From Streptomyces sp. SAI-135 (GTDB lineage: Bacteria; Actinomycetota; Actinomycetes; Streptomycetales; Streptomycetaceae): a DNA stretch of 64,000 nt. Made by a program: the position numbers and the translations under genes. The stretch is taken from NCBI RefSeq assembly GCF_029893805.1, contig NZ_JARXYP010000002.1:4712001-4776000 (forward strand), in the 5' to 3' direction. The notes under the pieces were generated by a model, which ran no database searches, was not told the origin of the DNA, and saw only the letters and a program-made list of their open reading frames with translations. This document shows positions 26,912 to 36,428 of the stretch, in pieces (the stretch's first letter is position 1; each line of letters begins with the position of its first letter).

Positions 26912-28450
26912 CTACTGCGTACCGCAGTTCCCGACGACCTGCTTCTCCTCGTCCGAGAGGGTGGGGCCGGGGGTGGGAGTGGGCGCGGTCGGGGATGCGG
27001 AAGCGTTCGGGGACGGGGAGGACGTGCTCGTCGGGGTCGGTGTGGCCTTGGACGCGAGGGAGGACTGAGTGGTTCCCGTGGTGCCGCCGGCCTGGCCCTC
27101 GCCCGTCTTGGAGTTCTTCTTGCTCTCCGCGGCCTGCGCCTCGGCCTGCTTCTTGCACGCGGAGGCCTGGACGCCCAGTTCGTCGATCTTCTTCTGGGCC
27201 GTCTTCAGGTCGCCCTCGGCGATGGTGCCCTCGACCGACTTCTGCTGGTACGGCGGCAGGTACTTGAGTTCGATCTCGGGGTGGTCCTTGGACACCTTCG
27301 AGAGCGAGACCCAGGCCAGGTCCTGGCTGATGCCCCGGTACAGCGCCACGTGCTCGCCGTTGGTTCCGACGTAGTACTGGGTCTGGGTCCAGCGGTAACC
27401 GCCGTACAGGCCACCGCCGATGACGGCGAGCGCGAGCACCGAGTAGAAGGATCTCTTCAGCCACTTGCGGCTCTTGCGGGGCTTGACGAAGTCGTCGTCG
27501 GAGTACCCGTCGAAGCTGCCCGCGGGGATGTAGCCGGTGGTGTCGGAGGAGCCGGGCGGCCCGTACTCGCCGCCTCCGCCCTGCCCGTGACCCTGGCGGC
27601 CGAGCCCGGAGGCGCGGCCCGCGGGGGTCTGCATGATGCCGTTGTCGTGCAGCTGGTGCTGGTTCTCGGCGACCGCGCCGACCACGACCGGGGTGTCGGA
27701 GAGCTGCCCGGCGAGGGTGTCCCCGGTGTCCAGGTCGAGGACGTCGGCCACGATGACCGTGATGTTGTCGGGGCCGCCGCCGCGCAGCGCGAGCTGGATG
27801 AGCTCCTGCACGGTCTCCTGGGGGCCCTGGTAGCTGGCGAGGGTGTCCTCGAGGGTCTGGTGCGAGACGACGCCGGAGAGGCCGTCGGAGCAGATCAGAT
27901 AGCGGTCGCCGGCGCGGACCTCACGGATGGACAGGTCGGGCTCGACGTGCTCACCGCTGCCCAACGCCCGCATCAGCAGGGAGCGTTGGGGGTGGGTGGT
28001 GGCCTCTTCCTCGGTGATGCGGCCCTCGTCGACCAGGCGCTGCACCCAGGTGTGGTCCTGGGTGATCTGCGTGAGGACACCGTCGCGCAGCAGGTACGCG
28101 CGCGAGTCGCCGACGTGCACGAGGCCGAGCCGCTGGCCCGTCCACAGCAGGGCGGTCAGGGTGGTCCCCATGCCTTCGAGCTGGGGGTCCTCCTCGACCA
28201 TGGAGCGCAGCTGGTCGTTGGCGCGCTGGACGGCCACGCCGAGCGAGGTGAGGACGTCGGAGCCGGGGACGTCGTCGTCGAGGGCGACGATGGTGGAGAT
28301 GGCCTCGGAGGAGGCGACCTCGCCGGCGGCGGCGCCGCCCATGCCGTCGGCGATGGCGAGCAGGCGGGGCCCGGCGTATCCGGAGTCCTCGTTGCCCTCC
28401 CGGATCATTCCTTTGTGCGATCCGGCGGCGAAGCGCAGTGACAGACTCAT
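26912..28450 (-). CDS. pstP: PP2C-family Ser/Thr protein phosphatase PstP
   Basis: A 512-aa membrane phosphatase that dephosphorylates PknB and its targets. The N-terminal PP2C domain (residues 1-235) shows the metal-binding motifs GNEDSGY, AIADGMGG, CSDGLSGVV and GGPDNITVIV. A linker leads to a membrane helix near residues 328-348. A short extracellular region and a Ser/Thr/Pro-rich end ending VVGNCGTQ follow. Start ATG 28450 has GAGG five bases upstream; in-frame ATG 28480 and GTG 28486 (GGAGGG upstream) are possible alternatives. Confidence 0.93.
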   Translation of the reverse strand: MSLSLRFAAGSHKGMIREGNEDSGYAGPRLLAIADGMGGAAAGEVASSEAISTIVALDDDVPGSDVLTSLGVAVQRANDQLRSMVEEDPQLEGMGTTLTALLWTGQRLGLVHVGDSRAYLLRDGVLTQITQDHTWVQRLVDEGRITEEEATTHPQRSLLMRALGSGEHVEPDLSIREVRAGDRYLICSDGLSGVVSHQTLEDTLASYQGPQETVQELIQLALRGGGPDNITVIVADVLDLDTGDTLAGQLSDTPVVVGAVAENQHQLHDNGIMQTPAGRASGLGRQGHGQGGGGEYGPPGSSDTTGYIPAGSFDGYSDDDFVKPRKSRKWLKRSFYSVLALAVIGGGLYGGYRWTQTQYYVGTNGEHVALYRGISQDLAWVSLSKVSKDHPEIELKYLPPYQQKSVEGTIAEGDLKTAQKKIDELGVQASACKKQAEAQAAESKKNSKTGEGQAGGTTGTTQSSLASKATPTPTSTSSPSPNASASPTAPTPTPGPTLSDEEKQVVGNCGTQ

Positions 28451-28578
28451 GCGCACCTCGCCCGTCGGCTCCGGGTACATCCGCACGGTGCCCACCCTCC
28501 GGTCGGGAGCGCGCCGGGGCCCGGGGTGGGGGCCCACGCCGCGTGCTCGCTCCGCTCGCGCCTATTCATGATGTAGCA

Positions 28579-29091
28579 CTACTTCCGCAGCTCGATGACG
28601 GTCTTGCCGATGCGGATCGGCGCGCCCAGCGGAATCGGGGTCGGGGTCGTCAGCCGGCTCCGGTCGAGATACGTGCCGTTGGTGGAGCCCAGGTCCTCGA
28701 CGATCCACTGGCCGTCGCGGTCCGGGTAGATCCTGGCATGCCGGCTGGAGGCGTAGTCGTCGTCCAGCACGATGGTGCTGTCGTGCGCCCGGCCCAGGGT
28801 GATGGTCTGGCCCTGGAGCGCGACGGTGGTGCCGGTGAGGGTGCCCTCGGACACGACGAGCTTGGTGGGGGCGTTACGGCGCTGGCGGCCCCCGGCGGCC
28901 GGCTGCTGGCGCTGCTGCGGGGGCGCCTGCCGCTGGGCCTGCTGGGCCCGGCCTGCCTCCCGGCGCGAGCCGCGCTGGGTGACGCGCGTACCGAACAGGT
29001 CGCTGCGGATGACCTGCACGGCCACGATCACGAACAGCCACAGTACGGCCAGGAAACCCAGCCGCATGACCGTGAGGGTCAGCTCTGACAT
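28579..29091 (-). CDS. fhaB: FHA domain protein FhaB (FipA-type)
   Basis: A 170-aa protein: an N-terminal membrane helix (residues about 9-27), a Gln/Arg-rich linker, then a forkhead-associated domain (TLGRAHDSTIVLDDDYASSR, ARIYPDRDGQWIVEDLGSTN) that binds phosphothreonine. In mycobacteria the homologue links PknB signalling to division. The ATG at 29091 has GGGGG upstream, and fhaA ends 10 bp before. The longer frame to 29259 is not supported. Confidence 0.93.
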   Translation of the reverse strand: MSELTLTVMRLGFLAVLWLFVIVAVQVIRSDLFGTRVTQRGSRREAGRAQQAQRQAPPQQRQQPAAGGRQRRNAPTKLVVSEGTLTGTTVALQGQTITLGRAHDSTIVLDDDYASSRHARIYPDRDGQWIVEDLGSTNGTYLDRSRLTTPTPIPLGAPIRIGKTVIELRK

Positions 29092-29101
29092 TGCCCCCGC
29101 T

Positions 29102-29968
29102 TCACCCTTCGGCTTGCCGGTAAATGATGGTGGTGCTGCCCACGACGATCCGCGAGCCGTCGCGGAGCGTAGCGCGGGTGGTGTGCTGCCCGTCCACCAC
29201 GATGCCGTTGGTGGACCCGAGATCCTGGATCGTCGAGGGCGTTCCGGTCCGGATCTCACAGTGCCGGCGCGAGACGCCGGGGTCGTCGATCCGCACGTCG
29301 GCTTCGGTGCTGCGGCCCAGCACCAGCGTGGCGCGGGAGATCTGATGGCGGGTGCCGTTGATCTCGATCCAGTGGCGGGTACGGGAGCCCGGCGCGGGCG
29401 CGCCGACCGGGCCGCCGCCCGGGCGCGGGGCCTGGGCGGGCTGCGGGTAGCCGTAGCCGCCGCGGCCCGGTGGCGGGGCGGCCGGCATGGGCGGGGCGCC
29501 CGCCGGAGCGGCGGGCGGGTAGCCGTAGCCGCCGGCTCCCGGTGCGCCGGGCCGGCCGGCCGGGGCCGCGGGCCCGGGGGCCTGCTGGTTGGTGGAGGAG
29601 GCGAGCGTACGGCTGCGCACCCGGTACAGACCGGTGTCGAGGTCGTCCGCCTTCTCGAGGTTGACCTTGATGGGGCCCATGAAGGTGTAGCGCTGCTGCT
29701 TGGCGTAGTCGCCCACCATGCCGGCGAGCTCGTCGCCGAGCTGGCCCGAGTAGGGGCTGAGCCGCTCGAAGTCCGGCGTGCTCAGCTCCACGATGAAGTC
29801 ATTGGGTACGACCGTGCGGTCGCGGTTCCAGATGGTCGCGTTGTTGTCGCACTCCCGCTGGAGCGCTCCCGCGATCTCCACGGGCTGCACCTCGGACTTG
29901 AACACCTTGGCGAAGGTGCCGTTGACCAGACCTTCGAGACGCTGCTCGAACTTCTTCAGGACTCCCAT
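29102..29968 (-). CDS. fhaA: FhaA: DUF3662 and FHA domain protein
   Basis: A 288-aa cytoplasmic protein. The N-terminal DUF3662 domain (residues 1-125, starting MGVLKKFEQRLEGLVNGTFA) precedes a Pro/Gly/Tyr-rich linker (about 135-200) and a C-terminal FHA domain (VLGRSTEADVRIDDPGVSRR, LGSTNGIVVDGQ). In mycobacteria it recognises the phosphorylated MviN pseudokinase domain to control lipid II flipping. It is the first gene of the operon; GGAGGAGGTG precedes the ATG. Confidence 0.94.
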   Translation of the reverse strand: MGVLKKFEQRLEGLVNGTFAKVFKSEVQPVEIAGALQRECDNNATIWNRDRTVVPNDFIVELSTPDFERLSPYSGQLGDELAGMVGDYAKQQRYTFMGPIKVNLEKADDLDTGLYRVRSRTLASSTNQQAPGPAAPAGRPGAPGAGGYGYPPAAPAGAPPMPAAPPPGRGGYGYPQPAQAPRPGGGPVGAPAPGSRTRHWIEINGTRHQISRATLVLGRSTEADVRIDDPGVSRRHCEIRTGTPSTIQDLGSTNGIVVDGQHTTRATLRDGSRIVVGSTTIIYRQAEG

Positions 29969-30435
29969 GAGGCACCTCCTCCGTCCTTGCCGTCCTGGGT
30001 ACTGCGCCGGCTGCTGCTTACCTGGTACTGCTTACTGATCGTATCCACGCGCCGGTGAATCGGCTGGTTCCCCCTGTCGGCCCGGTCGACGGGTGTCGAC
30101 GCCTCCGAAGTTCCCTGTGGAGCTCCCCTTCGAACTCCGCTGTCGAACTCCTCTGTCAAGGATCGTAGAGGCGGCCGCAGACCAGTGTCCCGCACCTGAC
30201 TGTGGACCCCTACCTGTCCTGGGGGAACGGGCGCTACCGGTACGAGGTTGATACGTGAAGCAGCACTGCTTGATACGTGGCCGGCGGCACCCCGGTTCGG
30301 CGGCCCGTTCCCGAAGCCGCTGGTGGGCGGCTGCCCCCGGACAAGCGATGTGAACCCACCCCCTCCAGCGTGCTAATGTTCTGCGTGTCGGAAGGCGCCG
30401 CACCGCAAGGCGAGGGGCCCGAGGACACACCCAAT
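29969..30435. other. Gap between the fha operon and tRNA-Leu
   Basis: This 467-bp region contains no gene. On the minus strand a TTGACA hexamer (complement of 30154-30159) could serve the fhaA operon, without a good -10. Around 30105-30155 the phrase TTCGAACTCC / TGTCGAACTCC recurs imperfectly. The tRNA-Leu promoter is at its right end. Confidence 0.4.
30351..30379 (+). promoter_or_regulatory. Promoter of tRNA-Leu
   Basis: TGAACC (30351-30356), 17-bp spacer, TAATGT (30374-30379). The expected start near 30386 lies 50 nt before the tRNA. Confidence 0.5.
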
Positions 30436-30522
30436 GCGCGGGTGGCGGAATAGGCAGACGCGCTGGATTCAGGTTCCAGTGCCCGCAAGGGCGTGGGGGT
30501 TCAACTCCCCCCTCGCGCACCA
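30436..30522 (+). tRNA. tRNA-Leu (CAG)
   Basis: Class II tRNA with long variable arm (TGCCCGCAAGGGCGT). Acceptor GCGCGGG pairs with CTCGCGC, anticodon CAG is at 30470-30472, the T-arm is GGGGGTTCAACTCCCCC, discriminator A is at 30519, and CCA is encoded at 30520-30522. It serves the most used leucine codon (CTG) of this genome. Confidence 0.97.
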
Positions 30523-30525
30523 CTG

Positions 30526-30560
30526 GAAGCCCCCCAGGTCCTAGACCTGGGGGGCTTCTT
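30526..30560 (+). terminator. Terminator of tRNA-Leu
   Basis: GAAGCCCCCCAGGT, 5-nt loop, ACCTGGGGGGCTTC: perfect 14-bp stem ending in TT. Confidence 0.85.
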
Positions 30561-30649
30561 GTCGTCCCGGCAGGGGGCCGGGATGGTAACGGGGCTCACG
30601 TTGTGAGCTCTCTCTCACTCGTGCCGATCACCGGTGTCGGAGTCCGGGG

Positions 30650-33091
30650 TCATTCCCGCAGGCCGGCCAGTTCCACCGCCCGGCGGCGCATGGCCAGCGC
30701 GGCCGGGGTCACGGAGGACACCACCGCGAGCACGGCACACGCACCCGTGGTCGCCCCGAGCTCCGTCCACGGCATCTCCACCGGGGTCCGCACCGACAGC
30801 AGGGCGAGCGCGCTCCACATGCCCGCCAGGTTGAGGACGGCGACCAGGAGTCCGAGCACTGCGCCGACCACGACGACCGTCAGTGCCTCGCCGGCGACCA
30901 GCCGCAGGACCTGCCGCCGGGTGGCCCCGGCCAGCCGTAGGACGGCCAGGTCGCGCACCCGGTCGGAGGTGGCCATGACCATGGTGTTGGCCAGGGAGAT
31001 GCCGGTGTAGAGGAGGGCGATGCCGAGGACCAGCACGAAGCCGTACCGGGTGGTCCGGTCGGTCTCGGGGTAACTGGCCCGCACCCACTGGTCCTTGGTG
31101 AGGACCTGCCCGCCCGCCTCGGCGAGCGCGGCGGCCACGGCGGCCCGGTCGGCACCGTCGGCCACGCGCACGTCCACCCGGTCGACGCTCGCGCCGGGGG
31201 CGTTGGCGGGGGTGACGTAGGCGCCGTTGTCGCCGGTGCCCGTCGTCATCACCGCGGCGATCCGCAGCGACTTCCGGGTGCCGTCCCCGAGCCACACGTC
31301 CACGCGCTGCCCGACGGTGTGCTTCTCCCACTCCTCGTTGACGATGATCGAGTCGTCGTCGAGGTCGCTCGCCTTCCCGGCCGTCAGCGGCAGGTCGACG
31401 GTCTCGGCGAGCGGGCCCGCCCGGGCCGCGCGGGCCTCGGACTCGACGAGGGCGACACCCTCCTCCAGGACGTGGACGGCGGTCGACGAGGTGGCCGAGA
31501 CCACGGCGCCCTCGACCGCCTCGAGCCGGTGCACGGTCGCCGCGTCGAAACCGGTGTCCCCGGCCGGGGTGACGACGAACGAGGCCGCCGTCTGTGCGCG
31601 CGTCTCGGTGGCCCTCGCCTCGTTCAGGGTGGCCGTCGCGCCCAGCAGCGAACCCGCGAGGGCGACGGTGACCAGGACCGGCGCCGCGACGGCGGCCGTA
31701 CGGCGGATGCCCGCGGCCGCGTTCTCCCGCACCAGCATCCCGCCCGCGCCGGGCAGTTGGGCCGGCAGCCAGGCGATCAGCCGGGTGAGCGGGCGTACCA
31801 GGACCGGCGCGAGCAGCGCGATCGCGGTGATCAGCAGCATGGGACGGCTGACGTAGGTCTTGCGGTGCAGCAGCTCGCCCGGGTCGGAGACCAGGGCCAG
31901 GCCCAGGGTCACCGCCGCGGTCAGCAGCAGGCCTGTGCCGAACAGCAGGCGGCCCCGGGTCATCGCCTTCCCGTCCACGGAGGCCTCGCGCAGCGCCTGC
32001 GCGGGGCCGGTGCGGCCGGCCCGCCAGGACGCGGCGATCACCCCGAGCAGCGCGACGAGCAGACCGGTCCAGAAGGCCATGTGGTACGGCCAGGTGAAGT
32101 CGCCGATGGTGAACCAGTCGGGCGCGAGACCGCCGTCGACCATCCACGCGGCCAGCTCCGGGGCGCCGTACGCGCCCAGCAGGCAGCCCGCCGCCGACGC
32201 CGGCACGCTGACCGCCAGGGCCTCCGCGAACACCATCCGCCGGACCTGGCCGGGCGTGGCCCCCGCGGTGCGCAGCAGTCCCAACTCCCGGCGCCGCTGG
32301 GCCACCGCGAAGGAGAACGTGGACGCCACCACGAACACCGACACGAACGCCGTGACTCCGCCCGCGGTGCCGAACAGGGCGTTCATCGCGGTGAGCGCCT
32401 CGCTGTCGCGGTCCGGGTCGGCGTCGGCCAGGCGGCGGTCGGTGCCGGTGAGGACCTGGACGTCCTGGCCCGCGACGGCCGCGCGGACGTCCGCCGGGTC
32501 CGCCTTCACCACCAGTTGGGTGCTCTTCGGGGACAGTTCGGCGGCCCGGGCGTCGGTGTAGAAGACGGCGTCCTCGAAGCCGCGCGAGGAGACGGTGCCG
32601 ACGACCGTCACGGTGCCGCGGTCGGTCGTGACGCGCTCACCGGGCCGCGCCCAGCCGCCGGTGACGACGACCTCGCCGGCGGTTCGGGGAGCACGGCCCC
32701 CGTTGAGCGCGTAGGGCGCGAAGGCGGCCGTGGACCAGGGGTGCCCGACCAGGTCGCCGGGGCCCTTCGCGGCCCGTACGGCGAACGACCGGTCCGGGAC
32801 GACCGTGCCGAGCCGCCGGAGCCTTGCCACCGTCGCCTCAGGCACCGCGCGCGGGTGGGCGAGCTTGTGGGTGCGGTCGCCGATCGGGGTCGGCACGGAC
32901 AGGGTGTCCTGGCCCTGGACGACGACCGGGGCGGCGGCGAACCGTTCCGGCTGCCGCTCGGGCGCGTCCAGCGAGGAGGCGAGGGCCAGGCCCGTCACGG
33001 CGAGCAGGGCGACACCGAGCGAGAGCGCGACGAAGCTGCCGACGAAGGTGACCCAGCGGGTGCGCAGGGTGCGCAGGGCGACGCTCAGCAC
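30650..33091 (-). CDS. FtsX/MacB-type ABC transporter permease
   Basis: An 813-aa permease with two FtsX domains. It has a helix at residues 15-37, three helices near 255-375 (one domain), more helices in the middle (about 395-475), and a C-terminal set near 690-800. Large extracytoplasmic regions lie between. This double FtsX layout is typical of exporters of peptides, lipids or lipoproteins and of antibiotic-resistance pumps. GTG start 33091 overlaps the end of the ATPase gene by 7 nt, so the pair is co-translated. The substrate is unknown. Confidence 0.9.
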   Translation of the reverse strand: MLSVALRTLRTRWVTFVGSFVALSLGVALLAVTGLALASSLDAPERQPERFAAAPVVVQGQDTLSVPTPIGDRTHKLAHPRAVPEATVARLRRLGTVVPDRSFAVRAAKGPGDLVGHPWSTAAFAPYALNGGRAPRTAGEVVVTGGWARPGERVTTDRGTVTVVGTVSSRGFEDAVFYTDARAAELSPKSTQLVVKADPADVRAAVAGQDVQVLTGTDRRLADADPDRDSEALTAMNALFGTAGGVTAFVSVFVVASTFSFAVAQRRRELGLLRTAGATPGQVRRMVFAEALAVSVPASAAGCLLGAYGAPELAAWMVDGGLAPDWFTIGDFTWPYHMAFWTGLLVALLGVIAASWRAGRTGPAQALREASVDGKAMTRGRLLFGTGLLLTAAVTLGLALVSDPGELLHRKTYVSRPMLLITAIALLAPVLVRPLTRLIAWLPAQLPGAGGMLVRENAAAGIRRTAAVAAPVLVTVALAGSLLGATATLNEARATETRAQTAASFVVTPAGDTGFDAATVHRLEAVEGAVVSATSSTAVHVLEEGVALVESEARAARAGPLAETVDLPLTAGKASDLDDDSIIVNEEWEKHTVGQRVDVWLGDGTRKSLRIAAVMTTGTGDNGAYVTPANAPGASVDRVDVRVADGADRAAVAAALAEAGGQVLTKDQWVRASYPETDRTTRYGFVLVLGIALLYTGISLANTMVMATSDRVRDLAVLRLAGATRRQVLRLVAGEALTVVVVGAVLGLLVAVLNLAGMWSALALLSVRTPVEMPWTELGATTGACAVLAVVSSVTPAALAMRRRAVELAGLRE

Positions 33092-33822
33092 GGCACGGCC
33101 TCCAGCCTGGTCATGCGTGCGGCGATGTCGTCCGCGCTCGCGCCGGTCAGCTCGCCGTTGACACGGCCGTCGACCAGGAAGACCACGCGGTCGGCCCAGG
33201 AGGCGGCCACCGGGTCGTGAGTGACCATGATCACCGTCTGGCCCTCGCGGTCGACCAGGGAACGCAGCAGGGCCAGCACCTGGTGGCCGGCTCGCGTGTC
33301 CAGGGCGCCGGTCGGCTCGTCGCCGAAGAGGACCTCGGGGCGGGTGATCAGCGCGCGGGCCAGCGCGACGCGCTGCTGCTGGCCGCCGGACATCTCGGTC
33401 GGCCGGTGCCGGGCGCGGTCGCCGAGACCGACCTGCCGTAGCACCTCACGGACCCGGGCCTTCGCCACCCGCTTGCCGGCCAGGCGCAGCGGCAGGGCGA
33501 CGTTCTGCTCCGCGGTCAGCGCGGGCAGCAGGTTGAACGCCTGGAAGACGAACCCGATGCGCTCGCGGCGCAGCAGCGTCAGCCTGGTCTCGCTGAGCGT
33601 GGTCAGCTCGGTGCCGCCCACCGTGACCGAACCCGAGGTGGGGCGGTCCAGGCCCGCGGCGCACTGGAGCAGGGTCGACTTGCCGGAGCCGGAGGGGCCC
33701 ATGACGGCGGTGAAGGTGGCGCGCGGGAAGGCGAGGGAGACCTGGTCGAGGGCCGTCACGGCGCTGTCCCCCGACCCGTGGCTCCTGCTGACGGAGCGCA
33801 ACTGGACGGCGTCGTCGTTCAT
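33085..33822 (-). CDS. ABC transporter ATP-binding protein (MacB/LolD type)
   Basis: A 245-aa ATPase partner of the FtsX permease. Walker A GPSGSGKST, signature MSGGQQQR, Walker B VLFGDEPTGALD and the H-loop MVTHD are all present. The ATG at 33822 gives the standard length; frames upstream to 34113 are Pro-rich and unsupported. It is divergent from a histidine kinase/response regulator pair across 666 bp, an arrangement that often means the two-component system controls the exporter. Confidence 0.93.
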   Translation of the reverse strand: MNDDAVQLRSVSRSHGSGDSAVTALDQVSLAFPRATFTAVMGPSGSGKSTLLQCAAGLDRPTSGSVTVGGTELTTLSETRLTLLRRERIGFVFQAFNLLPALTAEQNVALPLRLAGKRVAKARVREVLRQVGLGDRARHRPTEMSGGQQQRVALARALITRPEVLFGDEPTGALDTRAGHQVLALLRSLVDREGQTVIMVTHDPVAASWADRVVFLVDGRVNGELTGASADDIAARMTRLEAVPC

Positions 33823-34488
33823 CTGTCCCCACTCGTTCGGTGTCGGTCCTCCCGCGCGTCCGGGCGGGGCGGAGGGTTCGGGTGTCGGTGAGCCGGGCGC
33901 GGTGTCGCGCGTGGCTGGTGGGTGGCGTGGCGGGAGGTCGCCGGCACAGTTGTGCGCCGCCATCTGGTCCTTTGGCCAAGCCGTCATCCGCGTGCCGCCT
34001 CTCTCGTCCTCGGGGCGTCTCCACGAAAGCGCGTGGGGGCCCTCGGGCGCAGTGCGGCAGGGGCGAGGCTTGGGGTAGGGCTGGGCATACCTACTGGGCT
34101 CGGGCGGGGGCACCGGGGGCTTGCCGCGGGGGAGCGGATCGAGCGGATGAAGCCGCGCAGGGCGCCCCCGCTGTCGTAGGAGCAGCGTTCAAACCGCTGC
34201 CGTGGGCGGCCTGTCGGCGGTCCCGTCCGGCGTCTCGGTCAGCGCTCGCCCGGCGTGGGTGGGGGTAAGCGGTACCGCGCCGGTGGCTCCCCGCGCCGAC
34301 CTGCCCGCCCTCCGGCCGTACGACGGACCCCGGCCCGGGTGGGGGCGGATGGGCCGCGGGGGCGCACGTCCCGCGTCGACCTGCCCGGCTTCCGTCATTC
34401 ACGTCGTCGGGGGTATGGCCTGCCCTACCCCCGGCCCGCCCCCTGGACCCATGGCCGCCCGTCCGGCCGTCCTTCTACGGTGACTCCC
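33823..34488. other. Divergent control region, ABC exporter / two-component system
   Basis: This 666-bp gap is very GC-rich. Long frames run through it on both strands, but they are Pro/Arg-rich with no motif. A TACGGT hexamer (34476-34481) lies 7 nt before the kinase start. The sequence presumably carries promoters for both operons; no clean operator palindrome is visible. Confidence 0.4.
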
Positions 34489-35796
34489 ATGCACCCTCGG
34501 AATGTGTGGCAGGCCATGTCCCGGCCGGGTTTCCTGCTGTCGGCGTGGCCCTGGCGCTCGGTCGGCTACCTGCTGACCGGCGTGGTCACCGGTGTCCTCG
34601 CCCTGGTCGGACTGGTGACGCTCGTGGCCGTCGGCGGGGCGCTGGCCCTGGTCCTCGTGGGGCTGCCGCTGCTGGTCGTGCTCGCCCTCGCCGGGCTGCC
34701 GGTGGCCTGGACGGAACGGCACAGGCTCGGCCTGGTCGACCTCGACCCGGCGCCGGGCCCGCACCGGCCACCGCCCGCCGAGGGACTGGTGCCCTGGCTG
34801 AGGACCCGGCTCAAGGAGCAGGTCACCTGGCGCGAACTCGCGTACACCGTGCTGCTCGCGGTCCTGCTGTGGCCGTTGGACGCGCTGGTGTTCACGGTCG
34901 CGCTGCTCTTCCCCCTCTCCATGGCAGCCACCCCGCTGCTCCTGGCCACTGTCGGCGAGGGACGTGAGACGAAGGTGCTCAAGCAGTGGACGGTCACCAC
35001 CTGGCCGACGGCCTTCGGAGTCGCCCTGCTCGGACTGCTGCTGCTGGCCCTCGGCGCCTACGTCCTGGGCGTCGCGGCAGGTGCCCGCGCCGAGCTGACC
35101 CGGCTGCTGATCGCCGACCGGGACGGCGACCTGGGCGCCCGGGTGGTCGAACTGAGCCGCTCGCGCGTGCGGTTGGTGGACGCCTTCGAGGCGGAGCGCC
35201 GGCGCATCGAACGCGATCTGCACGACGGCGCCCAACAGCGCCTGGTCGCCCTGACGATGACCCTGGGCCTGGCCCGCCTGGACGCCCCGCCGGGACCCCT
35301 CGCCGACCAGCTCGCCAAGGCCCACGACGAGGCGGGCAAAGCCCTCGCGGAACTGCGGGAACTCATCCGGGGCATCCATCCGAAGGTCCTGGCGGACTAC
35401 GGCCTCGGGGCCGCGGTGGCCGACGCCGCCGACCGCTCCGTGGTCCCCGTCGACGTGGACCTCCCGTTGCCGGGACGGTTCGGGCAGGCGGTGGAGGCGG
35501 CCGCGTACTTCGTGGTCTGCGAGGCCCTCGCCAACATCGCCAAGCACAGCGGGGCGAGCCGCGCGGAGGTCCGCGGCGGGCACACGGGCGGACGGCTGGT
35601 CCTCGAGGTCCGCGACGACGGCCGCGGCGGCGCCGACGCCTCCGCGGGCAGCGGACTGACCGGACTCGCGGACCGGGTGTCGGTCCTGGATGGCAGACTC
35701 TCCCTGTCCAGCCCACCGGGCGGACCGACCCTGCTGCGTGTGGAGTTCCCTTGCGAGGTGACCGAGTTGCGCGAGCCGGCCGACCGCTTCGCGTAG
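34489..35796 (+). CDS. Two-component sensor histidine kinase (HisKA_3)
   Basis: A 435-aa NarL-type sensor kinase. The N-terminal part is membrane-embedded (about four helices within residues 20-205, including DUF1707/PspC-like hydrophobic blocks). The dimerisation domain has ERRRIERDLHDGAQQRL with His245 as phospho-acceptor, followed by an HATPase domain (CEALANIAKHSGASR, VRDDGRGG, GSGLTGLADRV). The ATG at 34489 is chosen; a -10-like TACGGT 7 nt upstream suggests a leaderless start. The response regulator frame begins inside its 3' end. Confidence 0.9.
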   Translation: MHPRNVWQAMSRPGFLLSAWPWRSVGYLLTGVVTGVLALVGLVTLVAVGGALALVLVGLPLLVVLALAGLPVAWTERHRLGLVDLDPAPGPHRPPPAEGLVPWLRTRLKEQVTWRELAYTVLLAVLLWPLDALVFTVALLFPLSMAATPLLLATVGEGRETKVLKQWTVTTWPTAFGVALLGLLLLALGAYVLGVAAGARAELTRLLIADRDGDLGARVVELSRSRVRLVDAFEAERRRIERDLHDGAQQRLVALTMTLGLARLDAPPGPLADQLAKAHDEAGKALAELRELIRGIHPKVLADYGLGAAVADAADRSVVPVDVDLPLPGRFGQAVEAAAYFVVCEALANIAKHSGASRAEVRGGHTGGRLVLEVRDDGRGGADASAGSGLTGLADRVSVLDGRLSLSSPPGGPTLLRVEFPCEVTELREPADRFA

Positions 35797-36428
35797 TCCT
35801 GGCCGAGGACAGCGTGCTGCTGCGCGAGGGCCTCATGGGCCTGCTCGGCCGCTGCGGTCACGAGGTCGTCGCCGCCGTCGGGGACGCGCAGGCGCTGATC
35901 GCGGCGGTCGAGGAGCACGGCCCGGACATCGTGGTCACCGACGTGCGCATGCCGCCCGGCTTCCAGGACGAGGGCCTGCACGCGGCGGTCCGCCTGCGGG
36001 AGAGCCGCCCCGCGCTGCCGGTGCTGGTGCTCAGCCAGTACGTGCAGCGCACGTACGCCGCCGAACTCCTCGACTCCGGCGACGGCACGGGCGTCGGCTA
36101 TCTGCTCAAGGACCGTGTCGGTCAGGTCGAGGAGTTCGTCGACGCGCTGTCCGCGGTCGCGGACGGCGGCACCGTCGTGGACCCCGAGGTCGTACGGCAG
36201 TTGCTGCGCCGGCGCCGTGACCCCCTTGAGCGGCTCACCCCGCGCGAGCGGGAGGTGCTGGCGCTGATGGCGGAGGGCAAGTCCAACGGGGCCATCGCGC
36301 GGGCGCTGGTCGTGTCGGAAGCGGCGGTGGGCAAGCACATCGGGGGCATCCTGACGAAGCTGGACCTGCCGCCCGCGGACGAGACGCATCGGCGGGTGCT
36401 GGCGGTGCTGGCGTACTTGCGGGCGTGA
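35751..36428 (+). CDS. LuxR-family response regulator
   Basis: A 225-aa regulator with a receiver domain (RVVLAEDSVLLREGL; phospho-acceptor Asp64 in VVTDVRMPPG; Lys in YLLKDRV) and a C-terminal LuxR helix-turn-helix (LTPREREVLALMAEG, SNGAIARALVVSEAAVGKHI). The receiver must start upstream of the kinase stop codon (35794), and the only in-frame start is TTG 35751 with GGAG before it. The genes therefore overlap by 46 nt and are tightly coupled. The divergent ABC exporter is the probable target. Confidence 0.9.
   Translation: MRGDRVARAGRPLRVVLAEDSVLLREGLMGLLGRCGHEVVAAVGDAQALIAAVEEHGPDIVVTDVRMPPGFQDEGLHAAVRLRESRPALPVLVLSQYVQRTYAAELLDSGDGTGVGYLLKDRVGQVEEFVDALSAVADGGTVVDPEVVRQLLRRRRDPLERLTPREREVLALMAEGKSNGAIARALVVSEAAVGKHIGGILTKLDLPPADETHRRVLAVLAYLRA

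Noticed and set aside
30615..32147. 510-aa minus-strand frame overlapping the FtsX permease
   Set aside because: Same strand but other frame, Arg/Gly-rich; the permease frame has clear membrane helices.
33823..34113. N-terminal extension of the ABC ATPase
   Set aside because: Pro-rich, no homology; ATG 33822 gives the normal family start.
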